Shown here piece after piece: positions 35,071 to 44,048 of a stretch of 64,000 bases of DNA. How positions within the stretch are numbered: position 1 is the first letter of the stretch; each line of letters opens with the position of its first letter. A model generated the notes under the pieces. The model was given only the letters and a program-made list of their open reading frames with translations. It searched no databases and had not been told where the DNA came from. The DNA comes from JAPOUP01 sp965201085 (GTDB lineage Bacteria > Pseudomonadota > Alphaproteobacteria > Rhodobacterales > Rhodobacteraceae), in assembly GCA_965201085.1 (NCBI GenBank), contig CBDAVS010000025.1, forward strand, positions 744,001 through 808,000, given 5' to 3'. Made by a program: the position numbers and the translations under genes.

Positions 35071-35087
35071 GGGGGGGGGGGGGGGGG
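35071..35087. repeat. Poly-G tract (G17)
   Basis: Seventeen consecutive G on the plus strand (C on the coding strand) inside the DUF1703 pseudogene. Length should be treated as uncertain in sequencing. Confidence 0.8.
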
Positions 35088-35782
35088 CGAAGACGGTGTC
35101 GATGTCGGTGTAGCCGCATATCGTGGCGTAGCGGCGGTCGAGACCGATGTCCCTGAGGTTGTTGGCCCCGGAGAACAGGTTGGCCCCGGAGAACATGCTG
35201 ACGCCGGTGACGAAGGTGAAGCGGACGCGCCCGGCGCAGCCCTTCATCATGCCGTGGAGGCCGCGCGGGCAGTCCCGGTTGGCGGTGGCTGTGTCCGGTC
35301 TGTGCAGGCTGTCGAGGATCGGCCTGTCGTATCCGTCCACGAGGACGACAACCTCGCGACCGGCGGCGCGGTGAGGACGGCCGAGGACGCTCCGCAGGCA
35401 CCCGGGTCCGGTGTCGGCGGCGGTCGGGACCGAGGTCGTGTCCGCGCTCCGCCTCCACCAGCTGAACGATGACGTCCCGCTCGATGTCGGCCGGGCTTTC
35501 GTCGCCGCTGTCGAAGCTGAGCCGCAGGACGGGATGGGTGACGGACCAGTCCCGGCCGGCGTGGATGTCGAGGCGCTGGAACAGCTCCCCGCACCCCTCG
35601 AACAGCGATTTCATCGTGTCGAGCGGAAGGCTCCTGCCGAACCGGCGGGGCCGGGAGAGGAAATAATGCCGCCCGCCCTCGACCGGCCGCCGCACGTGGT
35701 GCGTCCTGTCGACGTAGTAGCGGCCGTCCTCACGGACGGCGCGGAACTTCTGGATCCCGATCGGAAGCCGAAGGCGTGTCAT

Positions 35783-36337
35783 CGCTCTCTCCGATCGCGC
35801 CCGCGGTACACGTAGCTCCGGTACCATCTATCATGCGGGCCGCCAGCCACCGAGGATCATACCGGTATATCCCCGGCATTCGGCAGTCTTGAGCCCCGAT
35901 CCTCGGATGCGGTCCTCGCGAGCGTTCGGTTCAACGCACGGCTGGCACTGTCATGATCCGATTGAGTTGCGTGCCGGGGAGGTCCGCGGGCAGTCACGCC
36001 GCACGGTCCGCAAAACGGATCGCACGGTCGGCACCCTGAAGAAACGCGTTTACTCAGGGTTGAAACTGTTTCGCGCCAGAGTGGTCCGTGCTTCCACCGC
36101 CAAAAGCAGGGGTGACGCTCAGCGCTCCGTCGAGCAAGCCGTTTCCCTCGGTCATTGTTCCTTCAGCGCAGTCTTGGGGCGAAGTCCACACCTCCATCGG
36201 CCTCACGCTTGATCGTGAAGGATGACCACCCCGGACTCCGCCCTCCGTAAAAGACCGTTGCGCACAGATGCACCGCAAGCGTTCCGACCTCTCGCAGACC
36301 GATCTTGACAGTGACGACCAACAGGACAGTGTAGGGC
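35783..36337. other. 555-bp stretch without a recognisable gene
   Basis: Frames here are shadows of non-coding sequence. It may contain the promoter of the HugZ-like gene that starts at 36338. I see no repeats or RNA gene. Confidence 0.35.
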
Positions 36338-36850
36338 ATGACCGGAAAAACCACACCCATCCGACCGACCGATGACGAAGCCCGCGCCCTTGCCCGAAAC
36401 CTGATGGAGCGGGCACGGTACGGTGCGCTCGGGGTGATCGAGCCGGACACCCGCCTGCCGATGGTAAGTCGCGTGGCGGTTGGACTAAGCGCGGAAGGAC
36501 TGCCGCTGACACCTGTCTCCGAGCTTTCGCATCACACCCGCGCATTGAGGGCGAATCCAGCCGCTTCGCTTCTGATCGGAGAGCCAGGGAAGAAGGGCGA
36601 TCCGCTGACCTATCCAAGGCTCACGATCATGGCGAAAGCCCGGTTTGCTGAACATACCGACCCGCGTTATCGCCAGCTGGCGGAGCACTATCTGAAACAA
36701 AATCCGAAAGCGAAGCTCTACATCGAATTCGCCGATTTCGCGTTCGTGATTTTCGAACCCTCAAGCGCCTACCTCAATGGTGGATTCGGCAAGGCGTTCG
36801 TGCTGAACGCTCACGATCTTGTCCGAGGCAAGCGGGACTCCGTAACGTGA
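36338..36850 (+). CDS. HugZ-like pyridoxamine 5'-phosphate oxidase-fold protein
   Basis: This 170-residue split-barrel FMN/haem-binding fold protein has family blocks ARNLMERARYGALGVIEPDT, PMVSRVAVGLSAEGLPLTPV, ELSHHTRALRANPAASLLIG, GDPLTYPRLTIMAKARFAEH and YIEFADFAFVIFEPSSAYLN-GGFGKAF. These match the N-terminal PPOX domain of HugZ-type haem utilisation proteins. The C-terminal DUF2470 domain of full HugZ is absent. A role in haem or flavin chemistry is inferred. Intact, single gene. Confidence 0.82.
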   Translation: MTGKTTPIRPTDDEARALARNLMERARYGALGVIEPDTRLPMVSRVAVGLSAEGLPLTPVSELSHHTRALRANPAASLLIGEPGKKGDPLTYPRLTIMAKARFAEHTDPRYRQLAEHYLKQNPKAKLYIEFADFAFVIFEPSSAYLNGGFGKAFVLNAHDLVRGKRDSVT

Positions 36851-37100
36851 CGCGCCGTCTGTGCCCTATATCGCCCATCCGTCTGAACAATGCGCGTGGC
36901 AGTTGCCGTTAAATCCCTGCAGCGCCCTGCTGACCACCGTCCAACCGTAGCCCTACGGTTCGCCGCGATGGTTCCGCTGCAGCGAAGCCGGGAAAAATGG
37001 AACCGTTTCAGGCGTACCGGTCGAGCACGGAACCATGCCGTTTCGCCCATTCCGAGCGAGGCCACCTTCAACGTCGCAACGATAGGGAGCCGGGCCACGC
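36851..37100. other. 250-bp intergenic region
   Basis: No gene is visible. It precedes the decayed SDR gene. Confidence 0.3.
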
Positions 37101-37785
37101 ATGAAACGGCTGCAGGGAAAGGTCGCCCTGGTGACAGGTGGCGCGCGCGGCATCGGCCGCGCCGTCCGCGGGGCCTATATCCGCGAAGGGGCGAGGGTCG
37201 CCCCCGCGGACGTGCTGGCGGAGGAGGCGGTCCGTTCGGCCGAGGTGCGCTGGGGCGGAACCGACATCCTCGTCAACAACGCGGGTATCTTCAGCATGGC
37301 GTCTCTGGAAGCGGTGACGCGGGAGGACTACCGCCGCCAGTTCGACATGAACGTCGGCGGCACGCTCTTCGCGAGCCAGGCCGTGGCGCCGGGGATGAAG
37401 GCGCGCGGGGGAGGCGCAACCGTGAGCTCCGCGAGCCAGGCGGGACGGCGAGGCGAACGTGTCGGTCTGCTGTGCCACGAAGGCGGCGGTGATCTCGATA
37501 ACCCGGTCACTGGCGCTGGAATTCGCGAAGGACGGCATCCGCGTCAACGCCGTCGCGCCGGGTGTGGTCGATACACCGATGTGGGACGTCGTCGATTCAC
37601 TCCACGCGAGGTACGAGAACAGGCCCGTGGGCCAGAAGAAGCGGGAAGTCGGCAGGGCCGTGCCGCTCCACCGCATGGGCATGCCTTCGGATGTCGCGGA
37701 ACCTCGCGTCTTCCTCGCCTCCGACGATGCGCGTTACATCACCGCGCAGACGCTCAACGTCGAAGGTGGAAGCTGCATGAACTGA
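37101..37785 (+). pseudogene. Sorbitol/L-iditol dehydrogenase-like SDR (internal deletion plus frameshift)
   Basis: The gene begins MKRLQGKVALVTGGARGIGR (cofactor loop) and jumps from APADVLAEEAVRSAEVRWGG straight to TDILVNNAGIFSMASLE, lacking roughly 30 residues normally present between strand 2 and NNAG. The frame then breaks near 37455, after SSASQAGRRGE. The catalytic YxxxK equivalent (VCCATKAAVISITRS) continues in another frame, followed by RVNAVAPGVVDTPMWDVVDS and YITAQTLNVEGGSCMN to 37785. The blocks RYENRPVGQKKREVGRAVPL and MGMPSDVAEP are typical of SmoS-type sorbitol dehydrogenases. Non-functional. Confidence 0.8.
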
Positions 37786-38237
37786 CATGCGCCCGGCGAA
37801 GACGTCAGCCGCTTGCTCGTTTTGTCTCCTCTCCCAGGACCGACCTGCCGCCAAGGTGAGCGTTCCACTGCGGCTTCCCTGTAGGTAACCGCAGGACGTT
37901 TTCTTCGTCGGCACGCCTATAAACCGGGTCTGAAGTGACACCTGTCGGGTCATTATCGGTCTGGTGAAACACTTCGGACATTCTGGAGTTTCACCCATCA
38001 CAACGCTCCCGGGAGGTTTGGCTCATGGAACATGTTGACGCCGCTCGGGTTTTTGTGAGCGGATCCATGCATGACCTAGCCACACCGAAGGCGCCGCTCC
38101 GTTCCATATGTGGACCAGGCGGAACGAACGGGCTTTGCCGTGCGCTCCATCTCTCGGCACAGAAGTAAATCCGATGTCCTGATCGAACCAAGTCCGCCAA
38201 CCAGACGCTTCCATTTAAGAGGTACGGTGCGGCTGCC
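37786..38237. other. 452-bp stretch, no gene seen
   Basis: It lies between the dead SDR and the amidase stop codon. No protein family, RNA gene or repeat is recognised. TTAAGAGGTACGGTG near 38216-38230 is not a convincing terminator. Confidence 0.3.
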
Positions 38238-39569
38238 TCATGCCAACGCCGCCTCAGCCGCCGCCCCGATCCGAAGCAAACGCCCTTCCTGCATCGGTGT
38301 CGCCATGAGCATAAGTCCCGTCGAGGGAACACCGGTGGGAAGGGTCAGCGCACAGGATCCCATGAGATTGCCAATCCTCGTGTTCCGCAGCGCAAATAGG
38401 TTCTCGGTCGTGAAATATGCGCTATCCTCGGAAAGTCGCGCGATATTTGGTGGAATGCTAGGTGCCGTGGGCAGGATCACGGCATCGAAAGATGCGGTTG
38501 CCTCATGCCATTCAGCCCGAATGCGACAAAGCGATTTCCATCCAGCAACGTAATCAGCCGCTGAATGGTCGCGTCCGATTCTGAATCGGGCAAGAACTTC
38601 GTTGAACATCTTTTCGGGTGCGCGCTCGATCTCGTCTTTCCAGATGCCATAGGCTTCCGAAGTGAACAGAAGCGACGCGAGTTCCATCGCCTGCACGACG
38701 GCCGGAACCTCCTTCGGCTCAATCGTCGCCCCGGCGCTCCGAAGCCGAAGCACCGCCTGATCAAATCCGGCCTTTGGTTCGGGTCTGATATCGTCCAGGG
38801 CAACGGTCCGCAACGCCAGGAAACGCATGCCCCGCAGATTGGCACCCTTGAGATCCGGCGGCTTCGAGCCTTCCAGCGCGGCCAGCATCAACGCCGCGTC
38901 CTCGACGCTCCTGCAGAGCGGCCCGACGGTATCAAAGTTTGGACAAAGCGGAACGACTCCCTCCAGCGACAGTCGCCCTGAAGTTGTCTTCAGGCCAACC
39001 AGATCATTCCAGACCGAAGGGATCCGGACGGACCCACCCGTATCCGATCCAATCGCACTGGCCGAAAGACCATGGGCCACGGATGCCGCCGCACCTGATG
39101 AAGAACCGCCCGCAACAGCACCTTCATCGTTCACCGAAGGCGGCGTCGCCGTTGCCGGATTATAGCCAAGGCCGGAGAAGGCCAGTTCCGACATGTGGGT
39201 CTTTCCGAGACATACCATACCCGCCGAGGCGGCGTTGCGAAACACCATCGCGTCACGGTTCGGAACGCGTTCCGCCAAAAGCTTCGAACCCGCTTCCGTG
39301 GTGATGCCCGCCGTATCGAAGAGGTCCTTCCAGGAGACCGGAACGCCATCGAGGTGGCTGTACCTGAAGCCGGACACCGCACGCGCGGAGGCGGCTTTCG
39401 CCTGGGATAGCGCCAGATCCGGGGTCAGTCGGGTGAATATACGCGGACCCAGCGGATGCGCTTCGATTGCTTCCAGATAGGTCCGAACCAAAGCGACCGG
39501 ATCGATTTCGCGTCGGGCGATCGCCCTTCCAAGATCTCCCGCGCTCATCCAGAGCCATTCCTTACACAT
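38238..39569 (-). CDS. Amidase signature family enzyme
   Basis: This 443-residue serine amidase has the Ser-cisSer-Lys catalytic set: Lys in GVPVSWKDLFDTAGITTEAG, the Gly/Ser-rich signature GAVAGGSSSGAAASVAHG, and the nucleophile segment ASAIGSDTGGSVRIPSVWND-LVGLK. Length is normal. The open frame runs up to 40544, but that part is antisense to the FAD monooxygenase gene. ATG 39569 (MCKEWLWMSAGDLGRAIARR) begins the family similarity. It is divergent from the monooxygenase with an 81-bp shared promoter region. Substrate unknown; GatA is less likely because no gatC/gatB is adjacent. Confidence 0.9.
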   Translation of the reverse strand: MCKEWLWMSAGDLGRAIARREIDPVALVRTYLEAIEAHPLGPRIFTRLTPDLALSQAKAASARAVSGFRYSHLDGVPVSWKDLFDTAGITTEAGSKLLAERVPNRDAMVFRNAASAGMVCLGKTHMSELAFSGLGYNPATATPPSVNDEGAVAGGSSSGAAASVAHGLSASAIGSDTGGSVRIPSVWNDLVGLKTTSGRLSLEGVVPLCPNFDTVGPLCRSVEDAALMLAALEGSKPPDLKGANLRGMRFLALRTVALDDIRPEPKAGFDQAVLRLRSAGATIEPKEVPAVVQAMELASLLFTSEAYGIWKDEIERAPEKMFNEVLARFRIGRDHSAADYVAGWKSLCRIRAEWHEATASFDAVILPTAPSIPPNIARLSEDSAYFTTENLFALRNTRIGNLMGSCALTLPTGVPSTGLMLMATPMQEGRLLRIGAAAEAALA

Positions 39570-39650
39570 GCCCGCCTCCAAAATGTGAGCACGATGGTAT
39601 TGCCAAAACGGGCCTTGGACAATCCTGTCACCTTTGCCCATATTGCATTC

Positions 39651-40877
39651 ATGGTTGAACGAAGCGACGCGGTGATTGTTGGTGGCGGTCTGAACGGTCG
39701 AGCGATGGCTCTGGCGCTCGTGCGATCGGGTGCAAGCGTGACGGTCATAGACCGGACATCGCACAAATCCCAACCCAACCCAGCGTCTGACGGCCGCGGC
39801 TATGCACTGGCTTTGGCATCCAAGCGCCTGCTTGACGCTCTGGGAATATGGAAACGTGTAGCCCACCAGGCGCAACCGATCCTCAAGGTCGTCGTTACGG
39901 ACGGGCGTGCCGGCGACGGTCCCTCGCCGTTTCCACTGGAATTCGATCATGCCGAACTTGATGAGGGCCCGACAGGTTTTATGCTGGAAGCCCGCCATCT
40001 TATATACGCATTGGAGGAGTCTCTGGCGGAGCAGGCTTGCGTAACGCAGGTTCACGGACAAGCCGTCGTCTCCCATGAAGTGACGGATTCGAGCGTAAGG
40101 GTGGTCCTTGACAGCGGAGGTGCCATAGAAGGAGCGGTCCTGATTGGCGCCGATGGCCATGGGAGCGCGGTCGCCCGCCGTTCGGGAATCAATGCATTCG
40201 GCTGGAACTACGGGCAGACGGCACTGGTCTGCGCCATCAAGCATGAACGGTCCCATGGTGGCGCCGCCCACCAGTTGTTCATGCCAAGCGGACCGCTGGC
40301 GCTGCTGCCACTCAGGGGTAACCGTAGTTCGATCGTCTGGACCGAGTCCAGTGATTACGCAGCACGGATACAAGCGATGGAAGATGCTGGATATCTCGAC
40401 AGGCTTCGCCCCACCATCGGTGGATTCCTCGGCGAAATCCAGCTTGAGGGCGATCGCTATTCCTATCCACTGGCGCTGTCGGTCGCCGAGCGCCTCGTCA
40501 CGCGCCGTGTCGTGCTCATAGGCGATGCCGCGCACAGGGTTCATCCACTTGCCGGTCAGGGTTTGAACGCTGGCCTGAGGGATGTCGGCGCGCTGGCTGA
40601 AATCCTCGTTCAGGCCAAGCGGCGCGGCGAGGACATTGGATCCCTGGATGTGCTTGAGCGTTACCAGACCTGGCGTCGTTTCGATATAGCGACGCTCTTC
40701 ACGGTTACCGACGGGCTAAATAGGCTGTTCTCCAATGACAGGGGCCTGCTTCGCACCGTGCGTGACCTTGGACTCGGGACCGTCAACGCAATCCCCGTTC
40801 TTCGGCGTGCTTTGATGCGGGAAGCCGCGGGCCTGACCGGTGATTTACCAAGGCTGCTGCAGGGCAGGCAGATCTGA
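39651..40877 (+). CDS. FAD-dependent monooxygenase, UbiH/UbiF/Coq6 family
   Basis: This 408-residue flavoprotein hydroxylase is probably for ubiquinone ring hydroxylation. The N-terminal GxGxxG is in DAVIVGGGLNGRAMALALVR with ERSD before it. The mid-protein DG motif is VLIGADGHGSAVARRSGI. The C-terminal GD motif is RRVVLIGDAAHRVHPLAGQG-LNAGLRD, the UbiH/COQ6 signature. ATG 39651 is used although the frame opens at 39456. Which ring position it hydroxylates cannot be read from sequence. The nearby ubiK supports a ubiquinone link. Its stop abuts the Trm112-like stop (40878), convergent. Confidence 0.9.
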   Translation: MVERSDAVIVGGGLNGRAMALALVRSGASVTVIDRTSHKSQPNPASDGRGYALALASKRLLDALGIWKRVAHQAQPILKVVVTDGRAGDGPSPFPLEFDHAELDEGPTGFMLEARHLIYALEESLAEQACVTQVHGQAVVSHEVTDSSVRVVLDSGGAIEGAVLIGADGHGSAVARRSGINAFGWNYGQTALVCAIKHERSHGGAAHQLFMPSGPLALLPLRGNRSSIVWTESSDYAARIQAMEDAGYLDRLRPTIGGFLGEIQLEGDRYSYPLALSVAERLVTRRVVLIGDAAHRVHPLAGQGLNAGLRDVGALAEILVQAKRRGEDIGSLDVLERYQTWRRFDIATLFTVTDGLNRLFSNDRGLLRTVRDLGLGTVNAIPVLRRALMREAAGLTGDLPRLLQGRQI

Positions 40878-41063
40878 TCAATCCAGCGGCCGTGCCTCTT
40901 CGGCAAGCATCACGGGGATGCCATTTCGAATCGGATAGACCAGGTGCGCGGCTTTCGACACCAATTCCTGGCGTTGGGCATCGTAGGTCAGCATCGCATG
41001 GGTCTGGGGACAGACAAGCACCTCAAGCATCTTTCGGTCAAGCGACCGTTCCGGCGGATTCAT
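40878..41063 (-). CDS. Trm112-like (YcaR family) small protein
   Basis: This 61-residue protein has blocks DRKMLEVLVCPQTHAMLTYD, ELVSKAAHLVYPIRNGIPVM and LAEEARPLD. The family usually carries a CPxC pair; here only CP-Q-T is kept, as in many proteobacterial members. The role is uncertain (activator or partner of methyltransferases in eukaryotes). The start overlaps the upstream LON-domain gene stop by 4 nt, so it is co-translated. Confidence 0.88.
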   Translation of the reverse strand: MNPPERSLDRKMLEVLVCPQTHAMLTYDAQRQELVSKAAHLVYPIRNGIPVMLAEEARPLD

Positions 41064-41704
41064 TGCATGGTCTCTTCAGCGGTTCCGCCATGCAGCTCGA
41101 ACTCGATCAGGGCCTCCAGGGTTTTGCGGCGGTCAACCAATGTCCGGGCCTCCAGCAGCGCCTGTTTATCCTCCGGTTCAAACGGACAAAGCATGCATAG
41201 CGAATTGACCAACAGTTCGTCTTCCGCATCGCGAAGCGAATCCCAGTCGGTCTTCAGCGACCGGTCCTGAAAGAAGCGGGACAGCAGTTCCAGAAAGGCA
41301 TCGCGTTCGAGTTCCGCATCCTTCTCGATCGGTCCAAGGTCACGGGAATATTCGTCCCAGGTAACCGCGAAGCGGTGATAGGGTGTGAATCCGCTTTCTT
41401 CCCGCACGAGCCGAAATCGTGATATCCCGCCGAGCGTTATCATGTAGCGCCCGTCATCGGTCTCCGAAAACGCACTCAACCTACCGGCGCAGCCAACGGC
41501 ATGAAGCTGTTCGCTATCTTCGTCGGGGCCACCGGTCGGCTGTATCATCCCGATCAGACGATGCGTGGTCTTCATCGTGTCGTCCAGCATGGCGAGATAG
41601 CGCGGTTCGAAAATGTGTAACGGGAGGCGGGCGCGCGGCAGCAGGATCGCGCCCGGCAGTGGAAACACTGGAACGATCTTGGGCAGATCGGCCTGGGAAA
41701 ACAT
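41060..41704 (-). CDS. LON peptidase substrate-binding domain protein
   Basis: This 214-residue protein consists of the Lon N-terminal substrate-binding domain alone: VPVFPLPGAILLPRARLPLH-IFEPRYLAMLDD at the start, then IGMIQPTGG, CAGRLSAFSETDDGRYMITL and GGISRFRLV. No AAA or protease domain is present. I take ATG 41704 (MFSQADLPKIVPVF) instead of the open-frame start at 41845, which overlaps the thioredoxin gene. Function unknown; possibly an adaptor in proteostasis, fitting the adjacent thioredoxin/TPR chaperone. Confidence 0.9.
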   Translation of the reverse strand: MFSQADLPKIVPVFPLPGAILLPRARLPLHIFEPRYLAMLDDTMKTTHRLIGMIQPTGGPDEDSEQLHAVGCAGRLSAFSETDDGRYMITLGGISRFRLVREESGFTPYHRFAVTWDEYSRDLGPIEKDAELERDAFLELLSRFFQDRSLKTDWDSLRDAEDELLVNSLCMLCPFEPEDKQALLEARTLVDRRKTLEALIEFELHGGTAEETMQ

Positions 41705-41730
41705 GATTAGACCATAGTCCGAATGCCGCG

Positions 41731-42663
41731 TCAGGCAAATATCATCGACGACAGACGACGACGACCGCTGAGCACGACCGGATCCTGCGGCTTCATCGAA
41801 TCGAATATGGTGAACAACTGGGTTCTCGCCGCCCCATCGTTCCATTCGCGGTCCCGGCGAAACAGTTCCAGCAGCTCATCCACCGCGCCCTGAACATCTC
41901 CGGATGAGTGCAATGCCACGGCAAGGTCAAACCTGGCCTGGTTGTTGCCGGGATCACCCTCGATGGTCGCGCGCAGTTCTCCAACCGGCCCTGTGTTGGT
42001 GGCCTGTCTGGCGAGTTCGACCTGCGCGAACACCGCTTCGATTTCAGCCGATGAGCTGATCCCGGCGGGGGCGCCGTTCAGCACCGCTTCGGCCTGCTCG
42101 AAATCGCCCAAAGCCAGATGCGAGCGCGCCAATCCCGAATATGCGGACGCGTTTTCCGGTTCCCGCCCCAAAATCATCGCGAAGGCCTGCGCGGCGGCCG
42201 AGGCGGCGCCATCCATCAGCAGGGCTTCGGCACCTTCGAGCTCCTCTTCCAGGCCTCCGTCTCCCGCCAGTGCCGCTACCCGGTCGACAAAAGCCCTGAT
42301 CTCGGATGCTGGCAACGCACCTTGGAACATGTCCGCAACGCGACCCTGCCAGAAAGCGATAACGGAGGGTATTGACTGCAGCGGCAGACCCTGCATCGCA
42401 AGGGACTGCGCCAACCTCTGGTTCCGGTCGACATCGACCTTGACCATGCGCACCTTTCCGCGCGCCTTGGTTACCGCCTCTTCCAGCATAGGACCAAGCG
42501 TCTTGCAGGGTCCGCACCAAGTGGCCCAGAAATCGACAATCACGGGAATTTCCTGGCTCGCCTCGATGACGTCCGCTACAAACGTGGCCTCTGTGGTATC
42601 CTTGATCAAATCCGCAGCGGGTGCGGAAGAGTTTCTGCCCATTTCCAGCATCGACGGCTCCAA
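41731..42663 (-). CDS. Thioredoxin-TPR co-chaperone (CnoX/YbbN-like)
   Basis: This 310-residue protein has an N-terminal thioredoxin domain with the active site VDFWATWCGPCKTLGPMLEE and the cis-proline region LPLQSIPSVIAFWQGRV. A C-terminal tetratricopeptide region follows (residues about 150-310: SAYSGLARSHLALGDFEQAE, ARFDLAVALHSSGDVQGAVD). The layout matches CnoX/YbbN, a holdase that protects substrates for GroEL and DnaK. The CGPC motif suggests retained redox activity. ATG 42663 is followed by a short extension before the domain. Part of the minus-strand run toward Trm112. Confidence 0.9.
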   Translation of the reverse strand: MEPSMLEMGRNSSAPAADLIKDTTEATFVADVIEASQEIPVIVDFWATWCGPCKTLGPMLEEAVTKARGKVRMVKVDVDRNQRLAQSLAMQGLPLQSIPSVIAFWQGRVADMFQGALPASEIRAFVDRVAALAGDGGLEEELEGAEALLMDGAASAAAQAFAMILGREPENASAYSGLARSHLALGDFEQAEAVLNGAPAGISSSAEIEAVFAQVELARQATNTGPVGELRATIEGDPGNNQARFDLAVALHSSGDVQGAVDELLELFRRDREWNDGAARTQLFTIFDSMKPQDPVVLSGRRRLSSMIFA

Positions 42664-42704
42664 AATTACCGATTCACCATTATATGAGTTCCGGGCGTTC
42701 CGGA

Positions 42705-43493
42705 TTAAAGGTCAAATGTCGCGAAAACGGGGGCGTGGTCGCTCGGTTTCTCCCAGCCCCGCGCTTCGCGAAGGATGCGGCTGGAATGGGAGGTGCCGGC
42801 AATATCCGGCGTGGCCCATATGTGATCGAGTCTACGGCCCTTATCAGCGGCGTCCCAGTTCGGAGACCGGTAGGACCACCAGCTGAAGAGGTTTCCCTCG
42901 GGAATATCCCGCCGCGTTATGTCTACCCAACCACCGGCATCCTGCATTTCGGCGAGATGGGCAACTTCCATGGGTGTGTGGCTGACCACTTTCAGGAGCT
43001 GTTTATGGCTCCAGACGTCATCCTCACGCGGTGCGATGTTGAAGTCGCCCACCATGATCGCCCGCTCGGGTTTTTCATTCAGGAACCAGTCGCGCATATC
43101 ATTGATATAGTCGAGCTTCTGGCCGAATTTCTCGTTGAGGTCCCGATCCGGTACGTCGCCGCCGGCGGGGATGTAGAAATTATGCAGGACGATTCCGTTC
43201 TCCAGCTTCACCGAGACGTGGCGGGCCTGACCGAGACCCGCGAAATCGAGGTCTCCCGTATCGGTGATGGGCAACCTTGAGAGGGTCGCAACGCCGTTAT
43301 AGCCCTTCTGCCCTCTTGCGGCCATGTATCCATAGCCCAGTTCCCGGAACCCCTCGACGGGTATGAGTTCGGTCGGCGACTTGCATTCCTGCAGGCACAG
43401 GATATCGGGGGCTTCCTCTCTCAGTAGCTGGAGCACGATCGGTTCGCGCAGTCGGACGGAATTGATGTTCCAGGTGGCTATTGTGACCGGCAT
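42705..43493 (-). CDS. xth: Exodeoxyribonuclease III (AP endonuclease)
   Basis: This 262-residue metal-dependent AP endonuclease/3'-5' exonuclease of base-excision repair has catalytic motifs all present: TIATWNINSVRLREPIVLQL, the metal-binding Glu in DILCLQECKS, VGDFNIAPREDDVW (Asp and Asn), RRLDHIWATPD and the terminal SDHAPVFATF. ATG 43493 (MPVTIATWNIN) is the true start; the frame extends upstream without similarity. It lies in the cluster leading to thioredoxin and LON-domain genes. Confidence 0.95.
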   Translation of the reverse strand: MPVTIATWNINSVRLREPIVLQLLREEAPDILCLQECKSPTELIPVEGFRELGYGYMAARGQKGYNGVATLSRLPITDTGDLDFAGLGQARHVSVKLENGIVLHNFYIPAGGDVPDRDLNEKFGQKLDYINDMRDWFLNEKPERAIMVGDFNIAPREDDVWSHKQLLKVVSHTPMEVAHLAEMQDAGGWVDITRRDIPEGNLFSWWSYRSPNWDAADKGRRLDHIWATPDIAGTSHSSRILREARGWEKPSDHAPVFATFDL

Positions 43494-43590
43494 TACTGTG
43501 GGACTCCGCCTGGTTGAGCGAATCTGCACGCATACACTGGCAGCGGCAAAGGCAAACCGGCGCCCGATCCATGGCCGGTCCGGGCAGCGG

Positions 43591-43845
43591 CTATCTTTTC
43601 GGCTTCGCGGCCGCTTCCAAGGCGTCGATCCGGGCCTTGAGGTCCTTGGCTTCGTCCCGCGCCTTTCGGGCCATGAACTGCACGGCCTCGAACTCCTCCC
43701 GCGTGACGAAATCGCGTGAGGCGAGCCAACGGTCGACCAGACCCTTCATCGAGTTTTCGGCTTGTTCCTTGGCGCCCTGCGCCACGCCGACCGCGCTGGT
43801 CATCACCCTGCCAAAGTCGTCAAATATCTTGGTGCGCGTCTGCAT
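43591..43845 (-). CDS. ubiK: Ubiquinone biosynthesis accessory factor UbiK (BMFP family)
   Basis: This 84-residue coiled-coil protein has the BMFP pattern FDDFGRVMTSAVGVAQGAKE, SMKGLVDRWLASRDFVTREE, FEAVQFMARKARDEAKDLKA-RIDALE. UbiK assists the soluble Ubi complex in aerobic ubiquinone synthesis (family knowledge). The C-terminal coiled coil is clear. ATG 43845 fits the family length. Confidence 0.88.
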   Translation of the reverse strand: MQTRTKIFDDFGRVMTSAVGVAQGAKEQAENSMKGLVDRWLASRDFVTREEFEAVQFMARKARDEAKDLKARIDALEAAAKPKR

Positions 43846-44004
43846 CGGATATCTCCTAATGGCTTGAATCGTGTATGGCAGCGCCATGCGCCGAGCGCAA
43901 GGTTGGAGAATCCGTCAAACTTCGTACCCTATTTCCAAGCGTTCGCGGTTCTTGGATCCTGCCTTGATGGTCAGGTTAATCGCCGCGATTAGTCAAGTAG
44001 CGCT

Positions 44005-44034
44005 GTGTCTGTCCCCGCACACGCGGGGGAACCC
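44005..44034. repeat. Single type I-E-like CRISPR repeat (orphan) or small hairpin
   Basis: GTGTCTGTCCCCGCACACGC followed by GGGGGAACCC. The stem CCCCGC / GCGGGG with an ACAC loop and the flanking GTGT and GGAACCC resemble type I-E CRISPR repeats. Only one copy is seen, immediately left of the ISNCY-type terminus at 44049. It could be the last repeat of an array destroyed by that insertion, or a chance hairpin. Confidence 0.4.
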
Positions 44035-44048
44035 AACGATGATGTAGC

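Larger units (their letters stand above)
34463..35782 (-). pseudogene. AAA-ATPase-like/DUF1703 protein, N-terminal part
   Basis: The start MTRLRLPIGIQKFRAVREDG at 35782 leads to YVDRTHHVRRPVEGGRHYFL and the phosphate-binding-loop region SRPRRFGRSLPLDTMKSLFE. After QLVEAERGHD the frame shifts and continues with MDGYDRPILDSLHRPDTATA, VRFTFVTGVSMFSGANLFSG, RRYATICGYTDIDTVFAP. A G17 homopolymer (35071-35087) then interrupts it, followed by LDRGKIRAWYSGYG and YGTGPPSFLFDTLTEG. With the C-terminal part at 32159 the protein would have been about 515 residues, normal for this family. Members are AAA-ATPase-like proteins fused to a PD-(D/E)XK nuclease domain; the biological role is not established. 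Confidence 0.78.

Noticed and set aside
34502..35827. The long minus-strand frame read as an intact 441-residue protein
   Set aside because: Known family blocks occur in two different frames within it, and a G17 tract sits in the middle, so the single open frame is partly a shadow.
39570..40544. N-terminal extension of the amidase frame to 768 residues
   Set aside because: The added part is antisense to the FAD monooxygenase gene and has no similarity to anything; the amidase family begins at ATG 39569.
44013..44030. The CCCCGC-ACAC-GCGGGG hairpin as an intrinsic terminator for ubiK
   Set aside because: No run of T follows on either strand, and ubiK is transcribed away from it.
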